Shown in pieces: positions 10,397 through 24,640 of a stretch of DNA of 64,000 bases; within the stretch, counting starts at the first letter, position 1; every line of letters begins with the position of its first letter. The notes below the pieces were generated by a model. The model was given only the letters and a program-made list of their open reading frames with translations. It did no database searches and was not told the DNA's origin. The position numbers were made by a program, and so were the translations under genes. Origin of the DNA: Geopseudomonas aromaticivorans (GTDB lineage Bacteria; Pseudomonadota; Gammaproteobacteria; Pseudomonadales; Pseudomonadaceae); assembly GCF_019097855.1 (NCBI RefSeq), contig NZ_JAHRGL010000040.1, forward strand, positions 186,001 to 250,000, in the 5' to 3' direction.

Positions 10397-10879
10397 ATGA
10401 AGAAACCGATGATCATCGACCGCAGCCACGACGAGCGCTTCATGCGCGAGGCGCTGGCGCTGGCTGCGCAGGGCGCGGCGCTGGGCGAAGTGCCGGTGGG
10501 CGCGGTGCTGGTGGTGGACGGCGAGATCGTCGGCCGCGGCTTCAATTGCCCGATCTCCACCCACGATCCCAGCGCCCATGCCGAGATGGTGGCGATCCGC
10601 GATGCGGCGCGCAGCCTGGAGAACTACCGGCTGCCTGGCAGCACGCTGTACGTGACCCTGGAGCCGTGCAGCATGTGCGCCGGGCTGATTGTGCATTCGC
10701 GCATCGGTCGGGTGGTCTACGGTGCTACCGAGCCCAAGGCCGGGGTGGTGGAAAGCCGCGGGCGCTTCTTCGAGCAGAGCTTCCTCAATCACCGCCTGCT
10801 GATCGAGGGCGGGCTGCTGGCGGCGGAGTGCGGCAGCATGCTCAGCGAGTTCTTCCGCCGGCGGCGCCAGAAAGGGTAA
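10397..10879 (+). CDS. tadA: tRNA-specific adenosine-34 deaminase
   Basis: TadA deaminates A34 to inosine in tRNA-Arg(ACG), needed to decode CGN codons, and is essential in most bacteria. It is 160 residues. The zinc/catalytic motif HAE is H61-A-E63 and the second is PCSMC with C91 and C94; GEVPVGAVLV precedes them as in the family. I kept ATG 10397 because the family begins with a short basic stretch before IIDRS; ATG 10409 is an alternative. It is convergent with mltF, only 9 bases apart. Confidence 0.95.
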   Translation: MKKPMIIDRSHDERFMREALALAAQGAALGEVPVGAVLVVDGEIVGRGFNCPISTHDPSAHAEMVAIRDAARSLENYRLPGSTLYVTLEPCSMCAGLIVHSRIGRVVYGATEPKAGVVESRGRFFEQSFLNHRLLIEGGLLAAECGSMLSEFFRRRRQKG

Positions 10880-10888
10880 GTCGCGCGG

Positions 10889-16579
<5,691 letters not shown>

Positions 16580-16647
16580 TTATCACCCAGTATCCTCTGT
16601 GGCCAAGTGCCACTGCCGCCGCAACTCTCTTCGCCCCGGAGTTCTTG

Positions 16648-16965
16648 ATGTACAAGCTGTGTTTCTTCGTTCCCGAGTCCCATCTGGAAACGGTCAAGAC
16701 CGCGATCTTCGCTACCGGTGCCGGTCGTATCGGCAGTTACGACAGCTGCTGCTGGCAGACCCTCGGGCAGGGGCAGTTCCATCCGCTGCCGGGCAGTCAG
16801 CCCTACGAGGGGGCTCAGGGTGAGCTGGCGCAGGTGGCCGAGTGGAAGGTCGAGATGGTGGTGGCCGACGAGTTGATCCATGCGGCGGTCAAGGCGCTCA
16901 AGCAGCAGCACCCCTACGAGACGCCGGCTTTCGACGTCTGGCGCCTGTCGGACATGGTGTTCTAG
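16648..16965 (+). CDS. YqfO/NIF3-insert-like small protein
   Basis: A 105-residue single-domain protein resembling the ferredoxin-like insert of YqfO/NIF3 family proteins, found as a free-standing gene in many proteobacteria. Characteristic stretches are MYKLCFFVPESHLETVKTAIF, GAGRIGSYDSCCWQT and HPYETPAFDVW near the C-terminus. The function is unknown; a metal or small-ligand-binding role is only inferred. ATG 16648 was chosen because the family starts at MYKL; the open frame upstream shows no homology. It is monocistronic, with a terminator on each side. Confidence 0.82.
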   Translation: MYKLCFFVPESHLETVKTAIFATGAGRIGSYDSCCWQTLGQGQFHPLPGSQPYEGAQGELAQVAEWKVEMVVADELIHAAVKALKQQHPYETPAFDVWRLSDMVF

Positions 16966-16988
16966 GCTCGGACCTCTCGACGAGGTGC

Positions 16989-17034
16989 AACAAAAAAGGC
17001 GCCGCATCCCTGGATGTGGCGCCTTTTTTGTTTG
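16989..17034. terminator. Bidirectional terminator between convergent genes
   Basis: AACAAAAAAGGCGCCGCATC (from 16989) pairs with its complement ending 17032 (one G-T wobble), with T6 after the GC stem on both strands. It serves the YqfO-like gene and the L,D-transpeptidase gene on the opposite strand. Confidence 0.92.
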
Positions 17035-17047
17035 ATCGCCTGCAGCG

Positions 17048-17551
17048 TCAGGGACGGATCTCGATCAGCGTCCCGTCCTTGACCAGGCTCCACACCTCGC
17101 GAATGTCGTGGTTGCGCATGGCGATGCAGCCTTCGGTCCAGTCGAGGGTGTGGAAATACCACTCGGGATATTCCGCGTCCAGCGGCGTGCCGTGGATCAT
17201 GATCATGTCGCCGGCCGGAAGACCCTTCTGCCGGGCGTGGTGCAGATCCTGCTGGTTGGGGTAGGAGATGTGCATGGACAGGTTGTATTTGTCGCTGGTC
17301 TTGCGCCAGTCGATCCAGTAGAAGCCTTCCGGGGTGCGCTTGTCGCCCTGGTAGCGTTTCGGGCCGTTGGGCTGCTTGCCCAGCGAGACCCGGTAGCTCT
17401 TGAGGATTTCGCCGCGGCTGAGCAGGAGCAGCTTGCGTTCGGACTTGACCACCAGCACCTTGTCGATTGCCGGGCTGTCGAGGCCTGGCGTGCTCATGGC
17501 ATTAGCCAGGGTGGCGAACAGAAAACAGCAGAAGACAATCGACCAGCGCAT
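17048..17551 (-). CDS. L,D-transpeptidase (YkuD) family protein
   Basis: A secreted 167-residue YkuD-domain protein, expected to form 3-3 peptidoglycan cross-links or attach proteins to murein. An N-terminal signal (MRWSIVFCCFLFATLANA) precedes the YkuD domain (about residues 31-166). The catalytic motif is intact: H120 (MIMIHGTP) and C142 in TEGCIAMRN. The start at 17551 places GGA at 9 bases; an alternative ATG at 17560 has no usable spacing. It is an ErfK/YafK-like small form without a LysM domain, so partner proteins may localise it. Confidence 0.9.
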   Translation of the reverse strand: MRWSIVFCCFLFATLANAMSTPGLDSPAIDKVLVVKSERKLLLLSRGEILKSYRVSLGKQPNGPKRYQGDKRTPEGFYWIDWRKTSDKYNLSMHISYPNQQDLHHARQKGLPAGDMIMIHGTPLDAEYPEWYFHTLDWTEGCIAMRNHDIREVWSLVKDGTLIEIRP

Positions 17552-17790
17552 GACAGGCATTCCAATGCGAACCAGGGTGGCCGTCAGCCCGGCGGCCGGT
17601 TGTTCATGCAGGGCGCTGCTGGGGCTGATCAGCGCACTGTTACGCCGTCCTCGTGCCGGCATTTCGCAGTCAATTCTAGGGGAGCGTCACGAGGAGGGAA
17701 AGCGGGATATGCCGGTTGCCGGGCGGAGGGCTTGGGCGCATCCGGGCTTTCATGCCATGATTCGGGACGAACAGACGACGAGATTGCCCC

Positions 17791-18393
17791 ATGCTGGACG
17801 AACTGCGCCAACGCGTGCAGGCCCACAGCCCCGAATCCCTGCCCAGCGATCGCAACTTCCCCGAAGCGGCGGTGCTGATGCCGATCACCCGCAGCGAAGA
17901 TCCGCAGCTGGTGCTGACCCTGCGCGCCAGCGGCTTGTCCACCCACGGCGGCGAGGTGGCCTTCCCTGGCGGGCGGCGCGATCCCGAGGACGAGTCGCTG
18001 GTATTCACTGCCCTGCGCGAGGCGTACGAGGAGGTGGGGCTGGCGCCCGGTCTGGTCGAGGTGGTCGGTCCGCTCAGTACACAGATCTCGCGGCACGGCA
18101 TCAAGGTCACCCCCTACGTCGGCTTCATCCCCGACTATGTCGAATTCAAGGCCAACGACGACGAGATTGCTGCGGTATTCTCGGTGCCGCTGAAGTTCTT
18201 CCGCGATGACCCGCGCGAGATTACCCACCGCATCGACTACCTCGGCTACAGCTGGTACGTGCCCAGCTACCGCTACGGCGGCTTCAAGATCTGGGGCCTG
18301 ACTGCGATGATGGTGGTCGAGCTGGTCAACCTGATCTACGACGCCGGCATCGAGCTGCGCGAGCCGCCGCCCCATTACAGCCACTATCGTTGA
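17791..18393 (+). CDS. CoA pyrophosphatase-type Nudix hydrolase
   Basis: A 200-residue Nudix hydrolase of the NudL/PCD1 CoA-pyrophosphatase group, predicted to split CoA or its derivatives to 3',5'-ADP and 4'-phosphopantetheine. The Nudix box [20 protein letters not shown] continues into EEVG at residues 60-83. Upstream, [18 protein letters not shown] is the CoA-type UPF0035 signature. It is cytoplasmic. It is followed 20 bases later by the gamma carbonic anhydrase gene and then a DUF1289 gene, a probable operon. Confidence 0.9.
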   Translation: MLDELRQRVQAHSPESLPSDRNFPEAAVLMPITRSEDPQLVLTLRASGLSTHGGEVAFPGGRRDPEDESLVFTALREAYEEVGLAPGLVEVVGPLSTQISRHGIKVTPYVGFIPDYVEFKANDDEIAAVFSVPLKFFRDDPREITHRIDYLGYSWYVPSYRYGGFKIWGLTAMMVVELVNLIYDAGIELREPPPHYSHYR

Positions 18394-18413
18394 GCGAGCC
18401 GAGGAGCCTGCCG

Positions 18414-18938
18414 ATGAAATACCAACTGGGCGATGCCCATGTCGAAGCCCATCCCGACAGCTGGATTGCTGCCACGGCCAGCGTGATCGGCAAGGTGCGT
18501 CTGGAGGCTGGCGCGAGTGTCTGGTTCGGTGCCGTGCTGCGCGGCGACAACGAGCTGATCCACGTCGGCGAGAACAGCAACGTACAGGACGGCAGTGTGC
18601 TGCACACCGACATGGGCTGGCCGTTGACCATTGGCAAGGGCGTCACCATCGGCCACAAGGTCACGCTGCATGGCTGCACGGTTGGCGATCACAGCCTGGT
18701 CGGTATCGGCGCGGTGGTGCTCAATGGCGCGAAGATCGGCCGGCACTGCCTGATCGGCGCCGGTGCGCTGATCCCCGAAGGCAAGGAAATTCCCGACGGC
18801 AGCCTGGTGATGGGCGTGCCGGGCAAGGTGGTGCGTCAGCTCAGCGAGGAGCAGATGCGCGGCCTGGAAAACAACGCCGCCCACTATGTGGACAATGCCC
18901 GTCGCTATGCCCGCGAACTGGTCGAGCAGGCCGACTGA
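18414..18938 (+). CDS. Gamma carbonic anhydrase family protein
   Basis: A 174-residue left-handed beta-helix protein of hexapeptide repeats, in the gamma carbonic anhydrase/YrdA/PaaY family. The three metal-ligand histidines are in position: H64 (SVLHTD), H81 (IGHKVT) and H86 (LHGC). It is therefore likely to bind a metal ion, though many YrdA-type members lack measurable CO2 hydration. GAGGAG lies 7 bases before ATG 18414. It overlaps the DUF1289 start in TGATG and is translationally coupled to it. Confidence 0.9.
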   Translation: MKYQLGDAHVEAHPDSWIAATASVIGKVRLEAGASVWFGAVLRGDNELIHVGENSNVQDGSVLHTDMGWPLTIGKGVTIGHKVTLHGCTVGDHSLVGIGAVVLNGAKIGRHCLIGAGALIPEGKEIPDGSLVMGVPGKVVRQLSEEQMRGLENNAAHYVDNARRYARELVEQAD

Positions 18939-19162
18939 TGGTCGAACTGCAGCCGCCAGCGCAGGAAAAACCGGTTGCCTCGCCCTGCGTGTATGTCTGC
19001 GCGCTGGACGATGACGATATCTGCGTCGGCTGCCAGCGCAGCGGCGAGGAAATCACCCGCTGGGGGCGGATGGACAACGCCGAGCGCCGCGCCGTGCTCG
19101 CGCGCTGTTATGAGCGTGCCCTGGCGGCTGGACAGTTTCTGGTAAAACCCAACCCCCTCTGA
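18938..19162 (+). CDS. DUF1289 small cysteine protein
   Basis: A 74-residue DUF1289 (YdhL-like) protein with four conserved cysteines, C17-x3-C21 and C29-x2-C32 (SPCVYVC...DICVGC), likely to bind zinc or an iron-sulfur cluster. A short helix with EEITRWGRMD, the family signature, follows. Its start codon overlaps the preceding stop. It ends 12 bases before purT, so purT may be part of the same transcript. The function is unknown. Confidence 0.88.
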   Translation: MVELQPPAQEKPVASPCVYVCALDDDDICVGCQRSGEEITRWGRMDNAERRAVLARCYERALAAGQFLVKPNPL

Positions 19163-19174
19163 AGGAAGCATTCC

Positions 19175-20356
19175 GTGACCATGATCGGAACCCCGCTGTC
19201 GCCGAGCGCGACCCGTGTGCTCCTGTGCGGCTCTGGCGAGCTGGGCAAGGAAGTCGCCATCGAGCTGCAACGCCTGGGCTGCGAGGTGATCGCCGTCGAC
19301 CGCTACGCCAACGCGCCGGCCATGCAGGTGGCGCATCGCAGCCACGTGATCAGCATGCTCGACGGCGCCGCGCTGCGTGCGGTGATCGAGCAGGAGCAGC
19401 CCCACTACATCGTTCCCGAGATCGAGGCGATCGCCACCGACACCCTGGTCGAACTGGAGGCCGAGGGCTTCACCGTGGTGCCGACCGCGCGCGCCGCCCG
19501 GCTGACCATGAACCGCGAGGGCATCCGCCGCCTGGCGGCCGAGGAGCTGGGCCTGCCGACCTCGCCATACCGCTTCGCCGACTCCTTCGCGGACTACGCC
19601 GCGGCCGTGGCCGAGCTGGGCTTCCCCTGCGTGGTCAAGCCGATCATGAGCTCCTCCGGCAAGGGCCAGAGCCTGCTGCGCGGCGAAGCCGACGTGCAGA
19701 AGGCCTGGGACTATGCCCAGGAAGGCGGCCGTGCCGGCAAGGGGCGGGTGATCGTCGAGGGCTTCATCGACTTCGACTACGAAATCACCCTGCTCACCGT
19801 GCGCCATGCCGGCGGCACCACCTTCTGTGCGCCAGTCGGTCATCGCCAGGAGAAGGGCGACTACCAGGAGTCCTGGCAGCCGCAGGCGATGAGCCCGAAG
19901 GCGCTGGCCGAATCCGAGCGTATTGCCCATGCGGTGACCGAGTCCCTTGGCGGACGCGGCCTGTTCGGCGTCGAGCTGTTCATCAAGGGCGAGCAGGTGT
20001 GGTTCAGCGAAGTGTCGCCGCGCCCGCATGATACTGGCCTGGTGACCCTGATTTCCCAGGATCTGTCCGAGTTCGCCCTGCATGCGCGGGCCATCCTCGG
20101 CCTGCCGATCCCGGCGATCCGCCAGTTCGGCCCGTCGGCCTCGGCGGTGATCCTGGTCGAAGGCGAGTCGCAGCAAGTGCGTTTCGGCAACCTGGGGGCG
20201 GCGCTGGCCGAGGCGGATACGGCACTGCGCCTGTTCGGCAAGCCTGAGGTCAGCGGCCAGCGGCGCATGGGTGTGGCGCTGGCGCGCGACGCGTCGATCG
20301 AGGCTGCGCGGACCAAGGCGCTGCGTGCGGCGCAGGCGGTGACGATCGAGCTGTAA
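19175..20356 (+). CDS. purT: Formate-dependent GAR transformylase (PurT)
   Basis: PurT makes formyl-GAR from GAR, formate and ATP, an alternative to the folate-dependent PurN. It is 393 residues with an ATP-grasp fold: N-terminal Rossmann part ([21 protein letters not shown]), ATP-grasp domain about 115-310 ([14 protein letters not shown] and [12 protein letters not shown]) and a C-terminal lid. I chose the GTG at 19175, which follows AAGGAAG by 6-7 bases and gives the family length; an ATG lies two codons later. It is followed by a strong terminator. Confidence 0.97.
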   Translation: MTMIGTPLSPSATRVLLCGSGELGKEVAIELQRLGCEVIAVDRYANAPAMQVAHRSHVISMLDGAALRAVIEQEQPHYIVPEIEAIATDTLVELEAEGFTVVPTARAARLTMNREGIRRLAAEELGLPTSPYRFADSFADYAAAVAELGFPCVVKPIMSSSGKGQSLLRGEADVQKAWDYAQEGGRAGKGRVIVEGFIDFDYEITLLTVRHAGGTTFCAPVGHRQEKGDYQESWQPQAMSPKALAESERIAHAVTESLGGRGLFGVELFIKGEQVWFSEVSPRPHDTGLVTLISQDLSEFALHARAILGLPIPAIRQFGPSASAVILVEGESQQVRFGNLGAALAEADTALRLFGKPEVSGQRRMGVALARDASIEAARTKALRAAQAVTIEL

Positions 20357-20373
20357 GGCTGATCCGTCCGTAA

Positions 20374-20409
20374 AAAAGGGCCGGCCCTCGCGAGAGGTCC
20401 GGCCCTTTT
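20374..20409. terminator. Terminator between purT and the CBS protein gene
   Basis: Stem AAAAGGGCCGG / CCGGCCCTTTT with an extended inner stem (CCTC/GAGG). A- and T-runs on both sides suit the two convergent genes. Confidence 0.92.
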
Positions 20410-20428
20410 CGCTGAAGCGGGCAGGGTG

Positions 20429-21295
20429 TCAGGCGGCCGGCCCCGGCTGGCGCTGGCCGTGCTGCCAGATGCGTACCTGGGTCACCCGGTTTTCCGCGGA
20501 CTGCAGGATCTCCAGGTGGTACGCGCCGATCTTCAGGCACACGCTGCTGTCGGGAAGGTTTTCCAGGGCTTCGGTGACCAGGCCGTTGATGGTCCGGGGG
20601 CCGTCGCAGGGCAGGCGCCAGCTCAGCTCGCGGTTGACCTCGCGGATGTGGGCGCTGCCGTCGACCACGTAGCTGCCATCGTCCTGCGGGTGGATTTCTG
20701 GCTCGTGCACCCCGGGTTGGGTGGTGAATTCGCCGACGATTTCCTCGAGGATGTCCTCCAAGGTCACCAGGCCGATGACCTCGCCGTACTCGTCGACCAC
20801 CATGCCCATGCGGCGCTTGTGCTTCTGGAAGTTGATCAGCTGGGTCGACAGCGGCGTGTTTTCCGGCACGAAATAGGGGGTCACGCAGGCGCTGCGCAGC
20901 AGTTCGTGGCTCGGTCGGCTGCTGGTCAGCAGGCGGGCGATGCGGCGCATGTGCACCACGCCCTCGATCTGGTTGAGGTCGTGGCGGTAGACTGGCAGGC
21001 GGGTGTGGGTGGTGTTGCGCAGCTGGGCGGTGATCTGCTCGAGGTCGTCCTCCAGGTCGATGCCGACCACCTCGTTGCGCGGGATCATGATGTCGTTGAC
21101 CGTGACCCGGTCCAGTTCGAGAATGCCCGCCAGCATGGCCTGGCGGCTGCGTGGCTGGCCGGGTGCGGACTCGTGCACGGCGTCGCGCAGTTCTTCGTGA
21201 TCGGTCGTCTCGGCGACGGGAAGCGGCAGCGGGCGCAGCAGTTGCCAGAGCCTGCGCAGCAGGCGGGGCAGGAAACCACTATGGTCATCGCCCAC
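20429..21295 (-). CDS. CorB-like CBS-domain transporter protein lacking DUF21
   Basis: A 288-residue protein of the HlyC/CorC-CNNM family, linked to magnesium/cobalt efflux. It carries the CBS pair (about residues 60-185, VTVNDIMIPRNEVVGID and KRRMGMVVDEYGEVIGLVTLEDILEEIVG) and the C-terminal transporter-associated domain (about 200-280). Its sequence (ELRDAVHES..., DIMIPRNEVVGI) and position next to the ccsA-like gene and ffh match CorB/YfjD. CorB normally begins with a DUF21 membrane domain, which is absent here. I chose the GTG at 21295 after AAGGTAG, 11 bases downstream of the preceding stop. Whether it still acts in transport is open. Confidence 0.82.
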   Translation of the reverse strand: MGDDHSGFLPRLLRRLWQLLRPLPLPVAETTDHEELRDAVHESAPGQPRSRQAMLAGILELDRVTVNDIMIPRNEVVGIDLEDDLEQITAQLRNTTHTRLPVYRHDLNQIEGVVHMRRIARLLTSSRPSHELLRSACVTPYFVPENTPLSTQLINFQKHKRRMGMVVDEYGEVIGLVTLEDILEEIVGEFTTQPGVHEPEIHPQDDGSYVVDGSAHIREVNRELSWRLPCDGPRTINGLVTEALENLPDSSVCLKIGAYHLEILQSAENRVTQVRIWQHGQRQPGPAA

Positions 21296-21306
21296 GGTGT
21301 CTACCT

Positions 21307-22104
21307 TCAGATATGCAGGATGAATTCGCGGACCAGCTTGCTGCCGAAGTAGGCCAGCATCAGCAGCAGGAAGCCGGCCAGGGTCCAGCGGATCGCTTTG
21401 CCGCCACGCCAGCCGAGCTGGTGGCGGCCCCACAGCAGCACGCCGAACACCACCCAGGCCACGCAGGCGAGCAGGGTCTTGTGCACCAGGTGTTGGGCGA
21501 ACAGGTCGTCGAGGAACAGCCAGCCGGACAGCAGCGACAGCGACAGCAGCGACCAGCCGCCCCACAGGAAGCCGAACAGCAGGCTTTCCATGGTCTGCAG
21601 CGGCGGGAAGTTGCGGATGATGCCGGACGGGTGCTTGTTCTTCAGTTGGCGGTTCTGCAGAAGCAGCAGCAGGGCCTGGACCACCGCGATGGTGAGCAGA
21701 CCGTAGGCCAGGATCGACAGCAGGATGTGGGCGAGGATGCCCGGCTCCTCGACGATTGGCTGGGTTGTGCCGCCCGGCAGCAGGGCGAGCAGGGTGGTCA
21801 GGCTGCCCAGTGGGAACAGCAGCACTAGCAGGTTTTCCACCGGGATGCGCAGGCTGGCCAGCAGGGTCAGGGTGATCACTGCGGCGGCCAGCAGGCTGGC
21901 GGCATTGAAGAAGTCGAGCTGCAGGGCGCCGTTGTTCAGCAGCAGCAGGCGCAGCCCGAAGGCGTGGGCCAGCAGGGCCAGCACGCCAAGGAGGCCGAGC
22001 AGGCGCTTGTCAGGCGTCGCACGACGGGACAGCAGCAGTGCCTGATAGAGTGCAGCGCCGGCATACAGGCCGGCCGCCGCCAGGCTGGGCAGCAAAGGCG
22101 TCAT
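21307..22104 (-). CDS. CcsA/YpjD-like cytochrome c assembly membrane protein
   Basis: A 265-residue polytopic membrane protein of the CcsA/CcmF-related family (YpjD). Several hydrophobic helices are evident, with the tryptophan-rich loop (FLWGGWSLLSLSLLSGW) and histidines (HAFGL, HILLS, HLVHK) that in relatives handle heme. A dedicated role in cytochrome c maturation is not established for this subgroup because a full Ccm system usually exists elsewhere. ATG 22104 follows AAGGACTT. It is co-transcribed with the CBS protein gene downstream and divergent from ffh, as in E. coli ypjD-yfjD-ffh. Confidence 0.9.
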   Translation of the reverse strand: MTPLLPSLAAAGLYAGAALYQALLLSRRATPDKRLLGLLGVLALLAHAFGLRLLLLNNGALQLDFFNAASLLAAAVITLTLLASLRIPVENLLVLLFPLGSLTTLLALLPGGTTQPIVEEPGILAHILLSILAYGLLTIAVVQALLLLLQNRQLKNKHPSGIIRNFPPLQTMESLLFGFLWGGWSLLSLSLLSGWLFLDDLFAQHLVHKTLLACVAWVVFGVLLWGRHQLGWRGGKAIRWTLAGFLLLMLAYFGSKLVREFILHI

Positions 22105-22201
22105 AAGTCCTTGTGGAAGAAGCCTCGGAGTTGCCGAGTTTGGCACAGAACCGACTATCCACGAAAGTCTGCGGGCGGTGTCGGCGGCGGCCGGTCTCGG
22201 C

Positions 22202-22207
22202 TATAAT
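22202..22207 (+). promoter_or_regulatory. -10 element of ffh
   Basis: A perfect TATAAT stands 39 bases before the ffh ATG. The -35 position (22179-22184, TGTCGG) is poor, so the promoter may need an activator or rely on the -10. Confidence 0.5.
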
Positions 22208-22246
22208 CCGCCGCCTGCCGCAAGCTCCATCTTCCAAGGAACGTGC

Positions 22247-23623
22247 ATGTTCGAGAATTTGACCGACCGCCTCTCGCAGACGCTGCGCAATGTCACCGGG
22301 CGCGCCAAGCTGACCGAGGACAATATCAAGGACACCCTGCGCGAGGTGCGCATGGCCCTGCTCGAGGCCGATGTCGCCCTGCCGGTGGTCAAGGACTTCG
22401 TCAACAAGGTCAAGGATCGCGCGGTTGGCACCGAGGTGTCGAAGAGCCTGACACCGGGACAGGCATTCGTGAAGATCGTCCGTGCCGAGCTGGAAGAGCT
22501 GATGGGCGCGGCCAACGAGGACCTGAACCTCGCCGCTACGCCGCCGGCGGTGATCCTGATGGCCGGCCTGCAGGGCGCGGGCAAGACCACCACCGTCGGC
22601 AAGCTGGCGCGCTTCCTCAAGGAGCGCAAGAAGAAGTCGGTGCTGGTGGTGTCGGCCGACGTCTACCGCCCGGCGGCGATCAAGCAGCTGGAAACCCTGG
22701 CCAATGAAGTGGGGGTCACCTTCTTCCCCTCCGACCTGAGCCAGAAGCCGGTGGACATCGCCCGCGCGGCCATCGCCGAGGGCAAGCTGAAGTTCATTGA
22801 CGTGGTGATCGTCGACACCGCCGGCCGTCTGCACATCGACGCCGAGATGATGGAGGAGATCAAGCAGGTCCACGCGGCGATCAACCCGGTGGAGACCCTG
22901 TTCGTGGTCGACGCCATGACCGGCCAGGATGCCGCCAACACCGCCAAGGCCTTCAACGAAGCCCTGCCGCTGACCGGCGTGGTGCTGACCAAGGTCGACG
23001 GCGATGCCCGTGGCGGTGCGGCGCTGTCGGTGCGCGCCATCACCGGCAAGCCGATCAAGTTCCTCGGCATGGGCGAGAAGAGCGAAGCGCTCGATCCGTT
23101 CCATCCCGATCGCGTGGCCTCGCGCATCCTCGGCATGGGTGACGTGCTCAGCCTGATCGAGCAGGCCGAGCAGACCATGGACCGCGAGAAGGCGGAGAAG
23201 CTCACCAAGAAGCTGAAGAAGGGCAAGGGCTTCGATCTCGAGGACTTCCGCGACCAGCTGCAGCAGATGAAGAACATGGGCGGCCTCGGCAGCCTGATGG
23301 ACAAGCTGCCGATGCTCGGCGGCATGAATCTCGGTCAGATGGGCAATGCCCAGAACGTGGCGGAGAAGCAGTTCAAGCAGATGGAGGCGATCATCAACTC
23401 GATGACCCCCCTCGAGCGCCGCGACCCCGAGCTGATCAGTGGCTCGCGCAAGCGCCGCATCGCCCTGGGTTCCGGTACCCAGGTGCAGGATGTCGGTCGC
23501 CTGATCAAGCAGCACAAGCAGATGCAGAAGATGATGAAGAAGGTCACCGCCAAGGGCGGCATGGCCAAGATGATGCGTGGCATGAGCGGCCTGCTGCCCG
23601 GCGGCGGCATGCCGAAAATGTAA
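22247..23623 (+). CDS. ffh: Signal recognition particle protein Ffh
   Basis: Ffh is the SRP54 GTPase which, with 4.5S RNA, delivers nascent membrane proteins to FtsY. It is 458 residues: N domain (1-85), G domain (about 86-296; P-loop GLQGAGKTT, DTAGRLH, TKVDG) and methionine-rich M domain to the end (QMKNMGGLGSLMDKLPMLGGM, then SGSRKRRIALGSG for RNA binding). AAGGA lies 6 bases before ATG 22247. The C-terminus is rich in Met/Gly/Lys as expected. Confidence 0.98.
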   Translation: MFENLTDRLSQTLRNVTGRAKLTEDNIKDTLREVRMALLEADVALPVVKDFVNKVKDRAVGTEVSKSLTPGQAFVKIVRAELEELMGAANEDLNLAATPPAVILMAGLQGAGKTTTVGKLARFLKERKKKSVLVVSADVYRPAAIKQLETLANEVGVTFFPSDLSQKPVDIARAAIAEGKLKFIDVVIVDTAGRLHIDAEMMEEIKQVHAAINPVETLFVVDAMTGQDAANTAKAFNEALPLTGVVLTKVDGDARGGAALSVRAITGKPIKFLGMGEKSEALDPFHPDRVASRILGMGDVLSLIEQAEQTMDREKAEKLTKKLKKGKGFDLEDFRDQLQQMKNMGGLGSLMDKLPMLGGMNLGQMGNAQNVAEKQFKQMEAIINSMTPLERRDPELISGSRKRRIALGSGTQVQDVGRLIKQHKQMQKMMKKVTAKGGMAKMMRGMSGLLPGGGMPKM

Positions 23624-23629
23624 GAATCG

Positions 23630-23654
23630 GGCGGCGACGCTGGTCGTCGCCGCC
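23630..23654 (+). terminator. Hairpin downstream of ffh
   Basis: A perfect 9-bp stem GGCGGCGAC / GTCGCCGCC with a 7-base loop, 6 bases after the ffh stop. No U-run follows, so it may be a weak or Rho-assisted terminator. Confidence 0.5.
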
Positions 23655-23743
23655 GATCATCGCGGGCCGCTCCGGCGGTACGCGACAAACAGAGGATGAC
23701 TCCGTCTTCCAGTGCCCGCCTTGGTGGGCGCTGGAAAAGGGCT

Positions 23744-23771
23744 TTGCAAATCCCCGGATAATCCTTAGAAT
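23744..23771 (+). promoter_or_regulatory. Promoter of the rpsP-rimM-trmD-rplS operon
   Basis: -35 TTGCAA (23744-23749), 16-bp spacer, -10 TAGAAT (23766-23771), followed by a GC-rich discriminator as in stringently controlled ribosomal promoters. It lies 73 bases upstream of rpsP. Confidence 0.7.
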
Positions 23772-23844
23772 GTGCGGCCTTTCGGGCCGTGCGCCCTAGT
23801 GTGCATGCAGTGTTTGCAAGCAACGACTACAGGAACGAAGTTCA

Positions 23845-24090
23845 ATGGTAACCATCCGTCTTGCTCGTGGCGGCTCCAAAAAGCGCCCTTTCTATCACCT
23901 GACCGTGACCAACAGCCGCTCCGCCCGTGAAGGTCGCTTCATCGAGCGTATTGGCTTCTTCAATCCGGTTGCTACCGGTGCCGAAGTACGTCTGTCCGTG
24001 AACGCCGAACGCGCCCAGTACTGGCTGAGCCAGGGTGCCCAGGCTTCCGAGCGCGCTGCCCAGTTGCTCAAGGAAGCGGCGAAAGCCTGA
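23845..24090 (+). CDS. rpsP: 30S ribosomal protein S16
   Basis: S16 is a primary 16S rRNA-binding protein needed for 30S assembly. It is 81 residues, starting [20 protein letters not shown] with the conserved [10 protein letters not shown] segment. It is the first gene of the classic rpsP-rimM-trmD-rplS operon. It ends 7 bases before the rimM start. Confidence 0.98.
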   Translation: MVTIRLARGGSKKRPFYHLTVTNSRSAREGRFIERIGFFNPVATGAEVRLSVNAERAQYWLSQGAQASERAAQLLKEAAKA

Positions 24091-24097
24091 GACCTTG

Positions 24098-24637
24098 ATG
24101 ATGCAACATTCGCCGGCACCCGCTGAGGATCTGGTCGTCCTCGGCAAAATCGTTTCGGTGTTCGGCATCCGCGGTGAAGTGAAGGTGTATTCCTACACCG
24201 ACCCGTTGGAGAACCTGCTGGACTACCGTCATTGGACGCTCAAGCGCGATGGTGAAGTCCGCCAGGTCGAACTGGTCAGTGGCCGCCTGCATGGCAAGGT
24301 GCTGACTGTCCGGATCAAGGGACTCGACGATCGCGAAGAGGCCCTGAACCATGTTGGGTTTCTCATCCTTGTGCCGCGCAGCCAGCTGCCGGCTCTGCAG
24401 GATGACGAGATCTATTGGTATCAGCTGGAAGGCCTGCGGGTCATCAACCAGGACGGGCAGTTGCTCGGTCGGGTCGATCACTTGCTGGAAACCGGCGCCA
24501 ATGACGTATTGGTGGTGAAGCCCTGCGCGGGTAGTCTGGATGATCGTGAGCGCCTGTTGCCCTATACCGGGCAATGCGTGCAGCAGGTCGATCTGGCTGC
24601 CGGCGAGATGCGGGTGGACTGGGATGCGGATTTCTAA
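24098..24637 (+). CDS. rimM: Ribosome maturation factor RimM
   Basis: RimM binds S19 and 16S rRNA and helps mature the 30S head. It is 179 residues, with the N-terminal RimM beta-barrel (VVLGKIVSVFGIRGEVKVYS) and the C-terminal PRC-like barrel (DDEIYWYQLEGLRV... GANDVLVV). Two adjacent ATGs (24098 and 24101) could each start translation; I annotate the first. Spacing within the operon is 3 bases to trmD. Confidence 0.96.
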   Translation: MMQHSPAPAEDLVVLGKIVSVFGIRGEVKVYSYTDPLENLLDYRHWTLKRDGEVRQVELVSGRLHGKVLTVRIKGLDDREEALNHVGFLILVPRSQLPALQDDEIYWYQLEGLRVINQDGQLLGRVDHLLETGANDVLVVKPCAGSLDDRERLLPYTGQCVQQVDLAAGEMRVDWDADF

Positions 24638-24640
24638 CCC

